This document shows, piece by piece, positions 17,640 to 28,714 of a stretch of 64,000 nt of DNA (its first letter is position 1; each line of letters opens with the position of its first letter). Below the pieces are notes generated by a model. That model searched no databases and was not told the origin of the DNA. It saw nothing but the letters and a program-made list of their open reading frames with translations. The translations under genes and the position numbers were made by a program. The stretch comes from Kineococcus rhizosphaerae (GTDB lineage Bacteria > Actinomycetota > Actinomycetes > Actinomycetales > Kineococcaceae). The stretch lies in assembly GCF_003002055.1 (NCBI RefSeq), contig NZ_PVZF01000001.1:186001-250000 (forward strand). Reading direction: 5' to 3'.

Positions 17640-18487
17640 GCACCTCGCAGACCGACGTCCAGGTCGACGGGCAGACTCCCGTCCGAGCCGGCGGGGCCGC
17701 CGCGGCGGTCGACCGGGCCAAGGCCGAGGGCCGCGCCGCCCTCGTGGCGTACCTGCCCGTCGGGTTCCCCGACGTGGAGGGGTCCGTCGAGGCCGCCAAG
17801 GCCGCCGTCGCCGGGGGCGCCGACGTCGTCGAGCTGGGGTTCCCCTACTCGGACCCGACGATGGACGGTCCGACCATCCAGCGGGCCGCCGAGGTGTGCC
17901 TGGCCAACCGCACGCGCCCCGCGGACGTGCTGCGCGCCGTGGAGGCCGTCGCCGCCACGGGCGCCGCGGTGCTCGTCATGACGTACTGGCCGCCCGTGGA
18001 CCGCTACGGCGTGGACCGCTGGGCCGCCGACCTGGCGAGCGCCGGGGGAGCCGGGCTCATCACGCCCGACCTCATCCCCGACGAGGCCGGGGCGTGGATC
18101 GCCGCCAGCGACGCCCACGACCTCGAACGGGTCTTCCTCGTGGCCCCCAGCTCGACCGACGCCCGGTTGGCGACGACGTCGGCCGCGTGCCGCGGGTTCG
18201 TCTACGCCGCCTCGTTGATGGGAGTCACAGGAACGCGTGCGAGCGTGGGCGCCGGTGCGGCCGACCTCGTCCGCCGCACCCGGGCCGCCGGCGCCGAGCG
18301 GGTCTGCGTGGGTCTGGGGGTCTCCACCCCGGCCCAGGCGACCGAGGTCGCCGGGTACGCCGACGGCGTGATCGTCGGTTCCGCGTTCGTCCAGCGCCTG
18401 CTGGACGCCGACTCGATCGGCGCGGGGGCCAAGGCCGTCGGTGAGCTCGCCGAGGCCCTGGCCGTGGGCGTCCGCACCCGTCCCTGA
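17636..18487 (+). CDS. trpA: Tryptophan synthase, alpha chain
   Basis: TrpA cleaves indole-3-glycerol phosphate and passes indole through a tunnel to TrpB. The 283-residue TIM barrel shows [19 protein letters not shown] with catalytic Glu66 and Asp77, and [16 protein letters not shown]. The [10 protein letters not shown] form differs from the commoner PFSDPLADGP but keeps both catalytic acids, and is an actinobacterial variant as far as I recall. The start GTG 17636 overlaps trpB. A G+C-rich hairpin follows 6 bases after the stop. Confidence 0.95.
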   Translation: MSTSQTDVQVDGQTPVRAGGAAAAVDRAKAEGRAALVAYLPVGFPDVEGSVEAAKAAVAGGADVVELGFPYSDPTMDGPTIQRAAEVCLANRTRPADVLRAVEAVAATGAAVLVMTYWPPVDRYGVDRWAADLASAGGAGLITPDLIPDEAGAWIAASDAHDLERVFLVAPSSTDARLATTSAACRGFVYAASLMGVTGTRASVGAGAADLVRRTRAAGAERVCVGLGVSTPAQATEVAGYADGVIVGSAFVQRLLDADSIGAGAKAVGELAEALAVGVRTRP

Positions 18488-18492
18488 CCCCG

Positions 18493-18512
18493 GGGCCCCG
18501 TCCGCGGGGCCC
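18493..18512 (+). terminator. Hairpin after trpA
   Basis: GGGCCCCG and CGGGGCCC form an 8-base stem around TCCG between trpA and the thioredoxin gene. It lacks a U-tract and may attenuate rather than stop transcription. Confidence 0.5.
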
Positions 18513-18535
18513 TGACCCACGAGGAGATCGACGAC

Positions 18536-19357
18536 GTGAGCACCAGGAAGCCCGGCGGTCACCCGGCCCGCGCGGCGGCGGCCGAGGACGCCCGCGAGGC
18601 GCGCCGGGCCAAGGCCGCGGCCATGCGGCAGCGCGAGCTGGCCAAGGAACGCAGCCGGCGCGTGCTGCTCATCAGCGTCGCCGTCGTCGTGGTGCTCGCG
18701 ATCGTGGCGGTCGTCGTGGTCGTCATCGACCGCTCCCGCCCCGACACCGTCGCCACCGCGGCCCAGGTGAACCCCCCGAGCGCGGGCGCAAAGGCCGCCG
18801 GCTACGTGCTGCCCGGCACCGCCGCCGTGGGGGCACCCACGGTCGACGTGTGGCTGGACTACCAGTGCCCGTACTGCAAGCAGTTCGAGGCCGCGGCGGG
18901 CTCGACCGTCGTGGACCTGGCCGCCAGCGGCAAGGCGAAGGTCGTCGTGCACACCCTGACCTTCCTCGACGGCAACCTCGGCAACACCGCCTCGCAGCTG
19001 GCCGCCGAGGCCGCCGCGGCCGCGGACGCGCAGGGCCGGTTCGCCGAGTTCACCACGGCGACGTTCGCCGCCCAGCCGAAGGAGGGCGTCGGGTACACCG
19101 TCGCCGACCTGCGGAAGATCGCGCAGACCGCGGGCGTGCCCGACCTCGACGCCTGGCAGAAGGCGGTCGAGGGCCACGCCTACCGCGACTACGTGCAGTC
19201 GGTGCAGGACTCGATGGAGGCCGGCGGCGTGAGCGGGACGCCCACCGTCACGGTGACGCCCCAGGGCGGTCAGAAGCAGACCCTGACCAACGAGCAGGTC
19301 CTGGGCTCCGACCCCTCAACGGCGCTGACCCAGGCCGTCGCTGCGGCGACGACGTGA
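18536..19357 (+). CDS. Membrane-anchored DsbA-like thioredoxin-fold protein
   Basis: A 273-residue protein with a basic cytoplasmic N-terminus, one membrane anchor (about residues 43-64) and an extracytoplasmic DsbA-type domain. The redox motif CPYC is at residues 111-114 and the cis-proline loop is GVSGTPTVTV. It should catalyse or shuffle disulfide bonds in exported proteins; relatives are common in actinobacteria. The GTG start has a GAGGAGA ribosome binding site. It overlaps lgt by 4 bases, so an envelope-assembly pair is co-transcribed. Confidence 0.9.
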   Translation: MSTRKPGGHPARAAAAEDAREARRAKAAAMRQRELAKERSRRVLLISVAVVVVLAIVAVVVVVIDRSRPDTVATAAQVNPPSAGAKAAGYVLPGTAAVGAPTVDVWLDYQCPYCKQFEAAAGSTVVDLAASGKAKVVVHTLTFLDGNLGNTASQLAAEAAAAADAQGRFAEFTTATFAAQPKEGVGYTVADLRKIAQTAGVPDLDAWQKAVEGHAYRDYVQSVQDSMEAGGVSGTPTVTVTPQGGQKQTLTNEQVLGSDPSTALTQAVAAATT

Positions 19358-20319
19358 TCCCCGCCGCGTTCGGGACGGCCATCCCCAGCCCGACGGTCGC
19401 CGTCTGGCACCTCGGGCCGCTGCCGGTGCGGGCCTACGCGCTGTGCATCGTGGCCGGGATCGTCCTCGGCGTCCTGGTGGCCGAGCGCCGCTGGCGGGCC
19501 AAGGGCGGACGGCAGGACTTCATCCTCGACGTCGCCGTGTGGGCCGTGCCCCTGGGTGTCGTCGGGGCCCGGCTCTACCACGTGATCACCTCCCCGCAGG
19601 CCTACTTCGGGGCCGGCGGCGACCCCGTCCGGGCGTTGTACGTCTGGGAGGGCGGCCTGGGCATCTGGGGCGCCATCGCCGGGGGAGCGCTGGGGGCCTG
19701 GATCGCCTGCCGTCGCGGCGGGTACCGGTTCTGGCCGCTGGCCGACGCCATGGCCCCGGGGCTGCTGGTGGCCCAGGCGGCGGGCCGGTGGGGCAACTGG
19801 TTCAACAACGAGCTGTACGGCCGGGCCACCGACGTGCCCTGGGCGCTGACCGTGCACCGCTGGGACGAGTCGGCGGGCCGGGCGGTCCTGGACGCGAACG
19901 GGGACCCGCAGGTCCTCGGCACGTTCCAGCCGACGTTCCTCTACGAGTCGTTGTGGTGCCTGCTCGTGGCGGGCTTCATCGTGCTGGCCGACCGGCGCTG
20001 GACGCTGCGCCACGGTCAGTCGTTCTTCGCGTACGTGGCGCTGTACTGCGTCGGGCGCAGCGTCTTCGAGGCCCTGCGCATCGACACCGCGAACCACTTC
20101 CTGCACCTGCGGGTCAACCAGTGGGTCGCGGCGCTCGTCTTCCTGCTCGCGCTCGTCGCCTTCGTGCGCTCGCGGCGGCGGCACTCCGGGCGCCAGGACG
20201 TCGAGGACCTCGAGCGTGAGGGCGCCCGGTCCCCGTCCAGTGACGATGAGTCGTCTGCTCGTGACTCGGAGTCGCTCCCGACCGTGGACTCGCCCACCGA
20301 GGAGCCCGACCGGCGCTGA
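19354..20319 (+). CDS. lgt: Prolipoprotein diacylglyceryl transferase
   Basis: Lgt transfers a diacylglyceryl group from phosphatidylglycerol to the lipobox cysteine of prelipoproteins, such as LivJ of this window. The 321-residue polytopic protein has about seven membrane segments and the family signature GRWGNWFNNELYGR, with the catalytic-region PVRAYAL and VGARLYHVI earlier. It ends in an acidic, Ser-rich cytoplasmic tail of about 45 residues. The start GTG 19354 overlaps the thioredoxin stop. The lgt-gltB order is common in actinobacteria. Confidence 0.95.
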   Translation: MIPAAFGTAIPSPTVAVWHLGPLPVRAYALCIVAGIVLGVLVAERRWRAKGGRQDFILDVAVWAVPLGVVGARLYHVITSPQAYFGAGGDPVRALYVWEGGLGIWGAIAGGALGAWIACRRGGYRFWPLADAMAPGLLVAQAAGRWGNWFNNELYGRATDVPWALTVHRWDESAGRAVLDANGDPQVLGTFQPTFLYESLWCLLVAGFIVLADRRWTLRHGQSFFAYVALYCVGRSVFEALRIDTANHFLHLRVNQWVAALVFLLALVAFVRSRRRHSGRQDVEDLEREGARSPSSDDESSARDSESLPTVDSPTEEPDRR

Positions 20320-20359
20320 CCGCGACGATTCCGTGATCGTTCGTGGCGAGAACGTGAAG

Positions 20360-20387
20360 CTGAGCACGGCATCCCGGGCGTTACAGT
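20360..20387 (+). promoter_or_regulatory. Predicted gltB promoter and leader
   Basis: CTGAGC (20360-20365) and TACAGT (20382-20387) are spaced by 16 bases. A short inverted repeat CGTTC-n7-GAACG (20338-20354) lies just upstream and could be an operator. The transcript would have a leader of about 170 bases before the gltB ATG; I see no known riboswitch in it. No gene is evident in 20320-20562. Confidence 0.4.
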
Positions 20388-20562
20388 GAGGTGAACGCGG
20401 GCCAGCGCCGCCCCTCGTTCGGGGTGCGTCCCCGCCAGGTACGCGCCTCCTCTCGAAGAGATCGACACCGGCTCGCGGGTGCTCCCAGCCCTCGCGGAGA
20501 ACCGGGGCCCCCTGTCCACTCGAGGTTCCCTCAGGACCTCTCTCCGAGGACGGTGCACCTGC

Positions 20563-23500
20563 ATGTCGCAGACCCCCGCGTCGCACCAGAACACCACGAC
20601 CCAGCCCACGGACCGGCGCACGCAGGCGGTCCGCCCGCTGCCCTTCACGAGCTTCCCGGCCGACGCCGGGTTGTACGACCGCGCCAACGAGAAGGACGCC
20701 TGCGGCGTCGCCTTCGTGGCGACCATGCGCGGCGAACCCGGGCACGACATCGTCGAGCACGCCCTCACGGCGCTGCGCAACCTCGACCACCGCGGCGCCG
20801 TCGGCGCCGAGGCCAACACCGGTGACGGCGCCGGCATCCTCACCCAGGTCCCCGACGAGTTCCTGCGCGCCGTCATGGCCGAGCAGGGCGTGACGCTGCC
20901 CCCCCAGGGCGCGTACGCAGCCGGCAACGTCTTCCTGCCCGTCGAGCAGGACGAGCGCGCCGCGGCCGTGGCGCGCATCGAGGAGATCGCGCAGGCCGAG
21001 GGTCTGGACGTCCTGGGCTGGCGCGACGTGCCCGTCACCGCCGACCTCGTCGGCGCCCAGGCCCGCGCGGCCATGCCGCACTTCGCGCAGCTGTTCCTGG
21101 CCACCGCGACCAACGGCCTGGCGGCGCTGGAGACCGGCATCGACCTGGACCGGCGCGTCTACGCCGTGCGCAAGCTGGCCGAGCGCGAGCTGGCGGTCTA
21201 CTTCCCGTCGCTGTCGGCCCGGACCATGGTCTACAAGGGCATGCTCACCACCGGGCAGCTCGAGCCGTTCTTCCCGGACCTGTCCGACCGCCGGTTCACC
21301 TCCGAGCTCGGCCTGGTCCACTCGCGGTTCTCGACCAACACCTTCCCGAGCTGGCCGCTGGCGCACCCCTTCCGCACCATCGCGCACAACGGCGAGATCA
21401 ACACGGTCAAGGGCAACCGCAACTGGACCGCGGCCCGCGAGTCCACCATGAGCACCCCGCTCATCCCCGGTGACGTCCAGCGCCTCGGTCCCGTCTGCGC
21501 GACCGAGGGCTCGGACTCGGCCTCCTTCGACGAGGTGCTCGAGCTGCTGCACCTGGCCGGCCGCTCACTGCCGCACGCGGTGCTGATGATGATCCCCGAG
21601 GCGTGGGAGAACAACACCGAGATGGACCCGGCCCGCCGGGCCTTCTACGAGTTCCACTCGATGTTCTCCGAGCCGTGGGACGGCCCGGCGAACCTCACCT
21701 TCACCGACGGCACCGTCATCGGCGGCGTCCTGGACCGCAACGGCCTGCGTCCCTCCCGCTACTGGGTGACCGACGACGGCCTCGTCGTGCTCGCCTCCGA
21801 GACCGGGGTCCTCGAGCTGGACCCGAGCTCGATCGTGGCCCGCGGCCGCGTCGCGCCCGGCAAGATGTTCCTCGTCGACACGGCCAAGGGCCGCATCGTC
21901 GACGACGAGGAGGTCAAGGCCGAGCTCGCCGCCGCGCAGCCCTACGCCGAGTGGCTCAAGAACGTCGTGCGCCTGGGGGACCTGCCCCCGCGCGAGCACG
22001 TGGTCCACTCCCACGCCTCGGTCACCCGCCGCCAGCAGACCTTCGGCTACACCGAGGAGGAGCTGCGGCTCATCCTGGCCCCGATGGCCCGCGCCGGCGC
22101 CGAGCCGATCGGCTCGATGGGCTCCGACACCCCGCTGGCCGTGCTCTCGACCCGCCCGCGGATGCTGTTCGACTACTTCACCCAGCTGTTCGCGCAGGTC
22201 ACCAACCCGCCGCTGGACGCCATCCGCGAGGAGCTCGTCACCTCGCTCATCAGCACCACCGGCCCGCAGCAGAACCCGCTGTCGGAGTCGGCGGCGCACT
22301 GCCACCAGCTGGTGCTGCCGTTCCCGGTCATCGACAACGACGAGCTCGCCAAGATCGTCCACATCGACCGCGACCGCCGCAACCCCGGCCGCACGACCCA
22401 CATCGTCAAGGGGCTCTACAGGGTCTCCGGCGGCGGGGCCGAACTGGCCCGGCGCATCGAGGAGATCCGCGCCGAGGTCTCGCGCGCCATCGCCGACGGA
22501 GCCGTCTTCGTCGTGCTGTCCGACCGCGACTCCAACGCCGAGTTCGCGCCCATCCCCTCGCTGCTGCTGACCTCGGCCGTCCACCACCACCTGGTGCGCC
22601 AGAAGCTGCGCACCCAGGTGGGGCTGGTCGTGGAGGCCGGTGACGTCCGCGAGGTGCACCACGTCGCGCTGCTCATCGGCTACGGCGCCGCGGCGATCAA
22701 CCCCTACCTGGCGATGGAGACCGTCGAGGACCTCGTCCGCCGGCAGGTCCTGACCGACGTCGACGCCGAGAACGCCGTGGCGAACCTCATCAAGGCGCTC
22801 GGCAAGGGCGTCCTGAAGGTCATGTCCAAGATGGGCATCTCGACCGTCGCCTCCTACCGCGGCGCGCAGGTCTTCGAGGCTCTGGGCCTGTCCCAGACCC
22901 TCGTCGACGAGTACTTCACCGCCACGACCTCGCGCCTGGGCGGCGTCGGTCTCGACGTGCTCGCCGAGGAGGTCGCGCAGCGGCACCGCCTGGCCTACCC
23001 CGTGGAGGGCCAGGAGCGCGCCCACCGCCGGCTGGAGACCGGCGGGGAGTACCAGTGGCGCCGCGAGGGCGAGCCGCACCTGTTCGACCCCGAGACGGTC
23101 TTCCAGTTGCAGCACTCCACGCGCCAGCGCAACGAGGCCCTCTTCCGCAAGTACACCAGCCGCGTCGACGAGCAGTCCGAGCGCCTCATGACGCTGCGCG
23201 GTCTGCTGCAGCTGAAGAAGGGCACCCGCGAGCCCGTCCCGCTGGACGAGGTCGAACCCGTCTCCGAGATCGTCAAGCGGTTCGGCACCGGGGCGATGAG
23301 CTACGGCTCGATCTCCAAGGAGGCGCACGAGGTCCTCGCGATCGCCATGAACCGCCTCGGCGGCCGGTCGAACTCCGGCGAGGGCGGGGAGGACGTCGAG
23401 CGCCTCCACGACCCTGAGAGGTCCAGTCGGGTCAAGCAGATCGCCTCGGGCCGCTTCGGGGTGACGAGCAACTACCTCACCTCGGCGACCGACCTGCAGA

Positions 23501-25188
23501 TCAAGGTCGCCCAGGGCGCCAAGCCCGGTGAGGGCGGGCAGCTGCCCGGCCACAAGGTCTACCCGAACATCGCGAAGACCCGTCACTCGACGCCGGGCGT
23601 GGGGCTCATCTCGCCGCCGCCGCACCACGACATCTACTCGATCGAGGACATCGCCCAGCTCATCCACGACCTGAAGAACGCGAACCCGGCCGCCCGGGTC
23701 CACGTGAAGCTGGTCTCGGAGGTCGGGGTCGGCACGGTCGCGACGGGCGTGTCGAAGGCCAAGGCCGACGTCGTGCTCATCTCCGGGGCCGACGGCGGGA
23801 CCGGGGCCGCACCGCTGACCAGCCTGAAGCACGCCGGTGGTCCCTGGGAGCTCGGCCTGGCCGAGACCCAGCAGACGCTGGTGGTCAACGGGCTGCGCGA
23901 CCGGATCGTCGTGCAGGTCGACGGGCAGTTCAAGACCGGCCGCGACGTCGTCATCGCCGCCCTGCTGGGCGCCGAGGAGTTCGGGTTCGCCACCGCCCCG
24001 CTGGTCGTCTCGGGCTGCATCATGATGCGCGTCTGCCAGCTGGACACGTGCCCGGTCGGCGTCGCGACGCAGAACCCCGAGCTGCGCGCCCGGTTCACGG
24101 GCCAGGCCGAGCACGTCGTGAACTTCTTCGAGTTCATCGCCGCCGAGGTCCGCGAACTGCTGGCCTCCCTGGGGTTCCGGTCGATCCAGGAGGCCGTGGG
24201 GCAGGTCGACGTCCTCGACACCCGACGCGCCGTCGCGCACTGGAAGGCGTCGGGTCTGGACCTGGCGCCGATCCTGCACGCGCCGGAAGCCCCCGAGGGC
24301 TCAACCCTGTACAACTCCACGACGCAGGACCACGGTCTGGAGAAGGCGCTCGACCACGTGCTCATCGAGCGCGCCGCCGACGCCCTCGTCACCGGGAACC
24401 CCGTGCGGATCGAGCTGCCCGTGCGCAACGTCAACCGCACGGTCGGCACGCTGCTCGGGCACGAGCTGACGAAGGAGTGGGGCGAGGAGGGTCTGCCCGA
24501 GGGCACGATCGACGTCTCCCTCACCGGGTCGGCCGGTCAGTCCCTGGGGGCGTTCCTGCCCCGGGGCATCACGCTGCGCCTGTTCGGCGACGCGAACGAC
24601 TACGTCGGCAAGGGCCTGTCGGGCGGCACGATCGTGGTCCGGCCGGACAAGGCCGCCGGAACCCGCGACCGGGACATCATCGCCGGCAACGTCATCGCCT
24701 ACGGCGCCACGACGGGAACCCTGTTCCTGCGCGGTGAGGTCGGCGAGCGGTTCTGCGTGCGCAACTCCGGGGCGACCGCCGTCGTGGAGGGGGTGGGCGA
24801 CCACGCGCTGGAGTACATGACCGGGGGTGAGGTCGTGGTCCTCGGCCGCGTCGGCCGCAACGTCGCCGCGGGCATGTCGGGCGGGTTCGCCCACGTGCTC
24901 GACCTGAAGGAGACCCGCGTGAACCGCGACATGGTCGACGTCGTCCCGATGGACGACGAGGCCGCCGCCCGCGTGCACGACCTGCTCGTGCGCCACCGGG
25001 AGAACACCGACTCCACCGTCGCCGCCAAGCTCCTGTCCGACTGGGGAGCGGCGCGGCAGCGCTTCTCGACGATCGTCCCGCGGGACTACGCCCGGGTGCT
25101 CGAGGTGCGGGCCAAGGCCGTCTCCGACGGTCTGGAACCCGACTCCGACGCCGTGCTCACCCGCATCATGGAGGCTTCGCATGGTTGA
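20563..25188 (+). CDS. gltB: Glutamate synthase (NADPH), large subunit
   Basis: GltB transfers the amide nitrogen of glutamine to 2-oxoglutarate. Domains run in order: a short propeptide, an N-terminal glutamine amidotransferase whose nucleophile is Cys47 in [10 protein letters not shown], a central domain, the FMN barrel ([14 protein letters not shown] onward) with the 3Fe-4S ligands in [15 protein letters not shown], and a C-terminal beta-helix with many GG repeats. I choose ATG 20563, giving 1541 residues, because the propeptide then has 46 residues; a GTG at 20479 is possible. It overlaps gltD by 8 bases. Confidence 0.96.
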   Translation: MSQTPASHQNTTTQPTDRRTQAVRPLPFTSFPADAGLYDRANEKDACGVAFVATMRGEPGHDIVEHALTALRNLDHRGAVGAEANTGDGAGILTQVPDEFLRAVMAEQGVTLPPQGAYAAGNVFLPVEQDERAAAVARIEEIAQAEGLDVLGWRDVPVTADLVGAQARAAMPHFAQLFLATATNGLAALETGIDLDRRVYAVRKLAERELAVYFPSLSARTMVYKGMLTTGQLEPFFPDLSDRRFTSELGLVHSRFSTNTFPSWPLAHPFRTIAHNGEINTVKGNRNWTAARESTMSTPLIPGDVQRLGPVCATEGSDSASFDEVLELLHLAGRSLPHAVLMMIPEAWENNTEMDPARRAFYEFHSMFSEPWDGPANLTFTDGTVIGGVLDRNGLRPSRYWVTDDGLVVLASETGVLELDPSSIVARGRVAPGKMFLVDTAKGRIVDDEEVKAELAAAQPYAEWLKNVVRLGDLPPREHVVHSHASVTRRQQTFGYTEEELRLILAPMARAGAEPIGSMGSDTPLAVLSTRPRMLFDYFTQLFAQVTNPPLDAIREELVTSLISTTGPQQNPLSESAAHCHQLVLPFPVIDNDELAKIVHIDRDRRNPGRTTHIVKGLYRVSGGGAELARRIEEIRAEVSRAIADGAVFVVLSDRDSNAEFAPIPSLLLTSAVHHHLVRQKLRTQVGLVVEAGDVREVHHVALLIGYGAAAINPYLAMETVEDLVRRQVLTDVDAENAVANLIKALGKGVLKVMSKMGISTVASYRGAQVFEALGLSQTLVDEYFTATTSRLGGVGLDVLAEEVAQRHRLAYPVEGQERAHRRLETGGEYQWRREGEPHLFDPETVFQLQHSTRQRNEALFRKYTSRVDEQSERLMTLRGLLQLKKGTREPVPLDEVEPVSEIVKRFGTGAMSYGSISKEAHEVLAIAMNRLGGRSNSGEGGEDVERLHDPERSSRVKQIASGRFGVTSNYLTSATDLQIKVAQGAKPGEGGQLPGHKVYPNIAKTRHSTPGVGLISPPPHHDIYSIEDIAQLIHDLKNANPAARVHVKLVSEVGVGTVATGVSKAKADVVLISGADGGTGAAPLTSLKHAGGPWELGLAETQQTLVVNGLRDRIVVQVDGQFKTGRDVVIAALLGAEEFGFATAPLVVSGCIMMRVCQLDTCPVGVATQNPELRARFTGQAEHVVNFFEFIAAEVRELLASLGFRSIQEAVGQVDVLDTRRAVAHWKASGLDLAPILHAPEAPEGSTLYNSTTQDHGLEKALDHVLIERAADALVTGNPVRIELPVRNVNRTVGTLLGHELTKEWGEEGLPEGTIDVSLTGSAGQSLGAFLPRGITLRLFGDANDYVGKGLSGGTIVVRPDKAAGTRDRDIIAGNVIAYGATTGTLFLRGEVGERFCVRNSGATAVVEGVGDHALEYMTGGEVVVLGRVGRNVAAGMSGGFAHVLDLKETRVNRDMVDVVPMDDEAAARVHDLLVRHRENTDSTVAAKLLSDWGAARQRFSTIVPRDYARVLEVRAKAVSDGLEPDSDAVLTRIMEASHG

Positions 25189-26638
25189 TCCCCGGGGGTT
25201 CTTGCGCGTCCGCGAGCGCGAACTGCCGCCCCGCCGGCCCGTCCCGCTGCGCCTGATGGACTGGCGCGAGGTCTACGAGAAGCAGGACCAGGCGCAGCTG
25301 CAGCGGCAGGCGGGCCGCTGCATGGACTGCGGCATCCCGTTCTGCCACAACGCCTGTCCGCTGGGGAACCTCATCCCGGAGTGGAACGACCTGGTGAGCC
25401 GGGGCGACATGCGCGAGGCCATCGAGCGGCTGCACGCGACGAACAACTTCCCGGAGTTCACCGGGAAGCTGTGCCCCGCGCCGTGCGAGTCGGCGTGCGT
25501 GCTCGGCATCAACCAGCCGCCGGTGACCATCAAGCAGGTCGAGGTGATGATCGCCGAGCACGCCGCGGAGTCCGGCTGGATCACGCCGCAGGTGCCCGAG
25601 CGGCTGACGGGCAAGACCGTGGCCGTCGTGGGGTCCGGCCCCGCGGGCCTGGCCGCGGCGCAGCAGCTCACGCGCGCCGGGCACACCGTCGTCGTGTACG
25701 AGCGCGACGACGCGATCGGGGGGCTGATGCGCTACGGCATCCCCGAGTTCAAGATGGAGCGCGCGGTCCTGGACCGGCGCCTGGCCCAGATGGAGGCCGA
25801 GGGCACCCGCTTCCGCGCGGGGGTCGAGATCGGCGTCGACATCACCGGCGAGCAGCTGCGCGACAGGTTCGACGCCGTCGTCGTGGCCACGGGGGCGACC
25901 CAGTGGCGCGAGGTCGACCTGCCCGGTCGCGAGCTGGCCGGCATCCACCAGGCCATGGAGTACCTGCCCCCGACCAACCGCGTCGCGGTCGGCCAGGAGC
26001 GCCCCGACGACCACATCGACGCCGCGGGCCTGGACGTCGTCGTCATCGGCGGCGGGGACACCGGCTCGGACTGCTACGGGACGGCGCTGCGCCAGGGGGC
26101 GCGCTCGGTCACCCAGCTCGACATCTACCCGATGGCGCCCGAGGACCGGGCCGAGCACGAACCGTGGCCGACGACGCCGAAGGTCTTCTCGGTGTCCTCC
26201 TCGCACGAGGAGGGCGGGCAGCGGAAGTTCTCCGCCTCCACCCGGGCCTTCGTCGGCGAGGACGGGAAGGTCACCGGCCTGCGGGTCGTGGAGGTCACCA
26301 AGGTCGACGGCGTCTGGACGCCCGTGGAGGGCACCGAGCAGGACCTGCCCGCGCAGCTCGTGCTGCTCGCGATCGGGTTCGCCGGCCCCGAGCACGGCGA
26401 GATCGTCGAGCAGCTCGGTCTGGCCGCCGACGCCCGCACGCGGTTCACCCGCACCCCGGGCTACGCGACGGGCACGCCGGGGGTCTACGTGGCCGGCGAC
26501 GCCGGCCGCGGGCAGTCGCTCATCGTGTGGGCCATCGCCGAGGGGCGGGCCTGCGCTGCCGCCGTGGACGAGCACCTCATGGGGGACACCGCGCTGCCGG
26601 CGCCGATCCGCGCCGACGCCGTGCCGCTGACGGCCTGA
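25181..26638 (+). CDS. gltD: Glutamate synthase, small subunit
   Basis: GltD passes electrons from NADPH through FAD and iron-sulfur clusters to GltB. The 485-residue protein has the N-terminal cysteine clusters [17 protein letters not shown] and [12 protein letters not shown] for 4Fe-4S centres, the FAD motif [17 protein letters not shown], and an NADPH motif [13 protein letters not shown]. The C-terminus contains [20 protein letters not shown]. The ATG start lies inside the gltB end. A very long hairpin follows immediately. Confidence 0.96.
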   Translation: MVDPRGFLRVRERELPPRRPVPLRLMDWREVYEKQDQAQLQRQAGRCMDCGIPFCHNACPLGNLIPEWNDLVSRGDMREAIERLHATNNFPEFTGKLCPAPCESACVLGINQPPVTIKQVEVMIAEHAAESGWITPQVPERLTGKTVAVVGSGPAGLAAAQQLTRAGHTVVVYERDDAIGGLMRYGIPEFKMERAVLDRRLAQMEAEGTRFRAGVEIGVDITGEQLRDRFDAVVVATGATQWREVDLPGRELAGIHQAMEYLPPTNRVAVGQERPDDHIDAAGLDVVVIGGGDTGSDCYGTALRQGARSVTQLDIYPMAPEDRAEHEPWPTTPKVFSVSSSHEEGGQRKFSASTRAFVGEDGKVTGLRVVEVTKVDGVWTPVEGTEQDLPAQLVLLAIGFAGPEHGEIVEQLGLAADARTRFTRTPGYATGTPGVYVAGDAGRGQSLIVWAIAEGRACAAAVDEHLMGDTALPAPIRADAVPLTA

Positions 26639-26696
26639 CCGGACGCGGCGAGGGGGTGGGCACCGGGACGGTGCCCACCCCCTCGCCGCGTCCGGT
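26638..26696. terminator. Very long perfect hairpin after gltD, bidirectional
   Basis: Bases 26638-26664 pair with 26670-26696 without a mismatch (27 bases) around GGGAC. It begins within the gltD stop codon and lies between two convergent genes, so it can serve both strands. Confidence 0.8.
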
Positions 26697-26701
26697 GCCG
26701 T

Positions 26702-27082
26702 TCACCAGGTGGCGATCTGCTCCGCGTCGTAGGTCCACACCGAGGCGTCCGACAGGACCGTCACGTCCGCGGCGTGCCCGGACAGGCCCCGGGCCGAGGC
26801 CGCGGCCGCCACCTTGCCCAGGGCGTGCCGGGCCGCGCCCTGGGCGTCCAGACCGTCCCCGTCGACGCTGAGGACGACGTCGTGCTCCGGGGCGTCCACC
26901 CGCTCCACCCGGGGGTGGCTGGCGTGCAGGTCCGCCACGAGCCCGGCCAGCGCCCCCTCGGGCCACCCGCCGTCCTCGTGCAGGCGGACGTAGACGGCGT
27001 ACTCGTGCTCGAGGGACTCCTCGACCATGTCCTCGACCTCGTTCTCGAAGTCGTTCTGCTGCGGTCGTTCCTGCGCGTTCAC
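26702..27082 (-). CDS. Hypothetical acidic protein, 126 aa
   Basis: No family is recognised. I start at GTG 27082 (VNAQERPQQNDFENEVEDMV). Longer forms are open upstream but run over the pyk promoter. The N-terminal region is strongly acidic and probably helical. The rest, beginning YAVYVRLHEDGGWPEGALAG, looks like a small alpha/beta fold with two similar halves. There is no signal peptide or membrane segment. It is convergent with gltD and divergent from pyk. Confidence 0.6.
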   Translation of the reverse strand: MNAQERPQQNDFENEVEDMVEESLEHEYAVYVRLHEDGGWPEGALAGLVADLHASHPRVERVDAPEHDVVLSVDGDGLDAQGAARHALGKVAAAASARGLSGHAADVTVLSDASVWTYDAEQIATW

Positions 27083-27206
27083 GCGGTCATCGTGGGACCT
27101 GCCGGGCGTCCGCGCACCCCGGGGGCGCGGGCGACCGGAGGGTGAGCGTCCGGTGACGGCTCGGGGTCCGGCACGCCCCGTGCGCCGATCACGACCGGGG
27201 GCGCAA

Positions 27207-27212
27207 TAAGGT
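27207..27212 (+). promoter_or_regulatory. -10 box of pyk, leaderless type
   Basis: TAAGGT ends 6 bases before the pyk ATG. Confidence 0.5.
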
Positions 27213-27218
27213 CGGTGC

Positions 27219-28658
27219 ATGCGCAGAGCGAAGATCGTCTGCACCCTCGGACCCGCGGTCGCGGGCCCCGAAGGGTTGCGGTCACTGGTGGACGCCGGGA
27301 TGGACGTCGCCCGGATGAACCTGAGCCACGGCTCCCACGACGACCACCGGGCGAACTTCGAGGGGGTGCGGGCGGCCGCCGGGGCGTCGGGCCGCGCCGT
27401 GGCGATCCTCGCGGACCTGCAGGGTCCGAAGATCCGCCTGGGGAAGTTCGCCGACGGCCCCCACGACCTCGCCGTCGGGGACGTCTTCACCATCACCACC
27501 GAGGACGTGCTGGGGACCAAGGAGCTGTCCTCCACGACCTACGAGGGCCTGACCGGTGACGTGTCGGTGGGCGACCGGATCCTCATCGACGACGGCAAGG
27601 TCGGCCTGGAGGTCACGGCCGTCGAGGGCCCGCGGGTGACCACGAGGGTCACGGTCCCCGGCCCGGTGAGCAACAACAAGGGCATCAACCTCCCCGGCGT
27701 GGCCGTCAGCGTCCCGGCGCTGTCGGAGAAGGACAAGGAGGACCTGCGGTTCGCGCTGCGGCTGGGCGTGGACATGGTCGCGCTGTCCTTCGTGCGCTCG
27801 GCCGCCGACGCCGCGGACGTGCACGCGATCATGGACGAGGAGGGGATCACCGTCCCCGTCATCGCCAAGGTCGAGAAGCCGCAGGCCGTGGAGAACATCC
27901 GCGAGGTCGTCGCCGCCTTCGACGGCATCATGGTCGCCCGCGGCGACCTGGGCGTCGAGCTGCCGCTGGAGGAGGTGCCGCTGGTCCAGAAGCGCGCCAT
28001 CGAGCTGGCGCGCCGCCAGGCCAAGCCCGTCATCGTGGCGACCCAGATGCTCGAGTCGATGATCACCGCACCGCGCCCGACGCGGGCCGAGGCCTCCGAC
28101 TGCGCCAACGCCGTCCTCGACGGCGCCGACGCGCTCATGCTCTCGGGCGAGACGAGCGTCGGGGCGTTCCCGTTCGAGGCCGTGCGCACGATGGCCCGCA
28201 TCATCGAGAACACCGAGACGCACGGCGCGGACCGCATCGCGGCCCTGGGCACCGTCCCGCACACCAAGGGCGGGGCCATCACCCTGGCGGCCTCGGAGAT
28301 CGGCAAGCAGCTCGACGCCAAGCTGCTGGTGACCTTCACCCAGTCCGGCGACTCCGCCCGCCGCCTGTCGCGGCTGCGTTCCGGCATCCCGCTGGTCGCC
28401 TTCACCGCCGAGGAGACCACCCTGCGGCGCCTGGCGCTGTCGTGGGGCGTGGACTCGCAGTACGCGGCGTTCATCTCCACCACGGACGAGATGGTCAAGG
28501 AGGTCGACCGCCGCCTGCAGGAGATGGGGCGCTGCGCCGTCGGGGACCTCGTCGTCATCGTCGCCGGTGCCCCCCCGGGGATCGTCGGCTCCACCAACGC
28601 GGTGCGCGTGCACCGCATCGGGGACGCCACCTCGGGGGTCTCGGCCGCCTACGCCTGA
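27219..28658 (+). CDS. pyk: Pyruvate kinase
   Basis: Pyruvate kinase makes pyruvate and ATP from phosphoenolpyruvate and ADP, the last step of glycolysis. The 479-residue protein shows the start AKIVCTLGPA, MNLSHGSHDDH, VIAKVEKPQAVENI with the catalytic Lys, IMVARGDLGVELPLEEVP, ATQMLESMI and the C-terminal allosteric domain. It starts at ATG 27219 just after a leaderless-type -10 box and is followed by a 17-base hairpin. Confidence 0.96.
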   Translation: MRRAKIVCTLGPAVAGPEGLRSLVDAGMDVARMNLSHGSHDDHRANFEGVRAAAGASGRAVAILADLQGPKIRLGKFADGPHDLAVGDVFTITTEDVLGTKELSSTTYEGLTGDVSVGDRILIDDGKVGLEVTAVEGPRVTTRVTVPGPVSNNKGINLPGVAVSVPALSEKDKEDLRFALRLGVDMVALSFVRSAADAADVHAIMDEEGITVPVIAKVEKPQAVENIREVVAAFDGIMVARGDLGVELPLEEVPLVQKRAIELARRQAKPVIVATQMLESMITAPRPTRAEASDCANAVLDGADALMLSGETSVGAFPFEAVRTMARIIENTETHGADRIAALGTVPHTKGGAITLAASEIGKQLDAKLLVTFTQSGDSARRLSRLRSGIPLVAFTAEETTLRRLALSWGVDSQYAAFISTTDEMVKEVDRRLQEMGRCAVGDLVVIVAGAPPGIVGSTNAVRVHRIGDATSGVSAAYA

Positions 28659-28672
28659 GCGGTCCCGGACGC

Positions 28673-28708
28673 CGAAGAGCCCCGCAGCGGTCGCTGCGGG
28701 GCTCTTCG
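28673..28708. terminator. Terminator between pyk and tRNA
   Basis: CGAAGAGCCCCGCAGCG (28673-28689) pairs perfectly with 28692-28708 around a 2-base gap. It separates convergent pyk and tRNA transcripts and could serve both. Confidence 0.85.
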
Positions 28709-28714
28709 CGCCGG

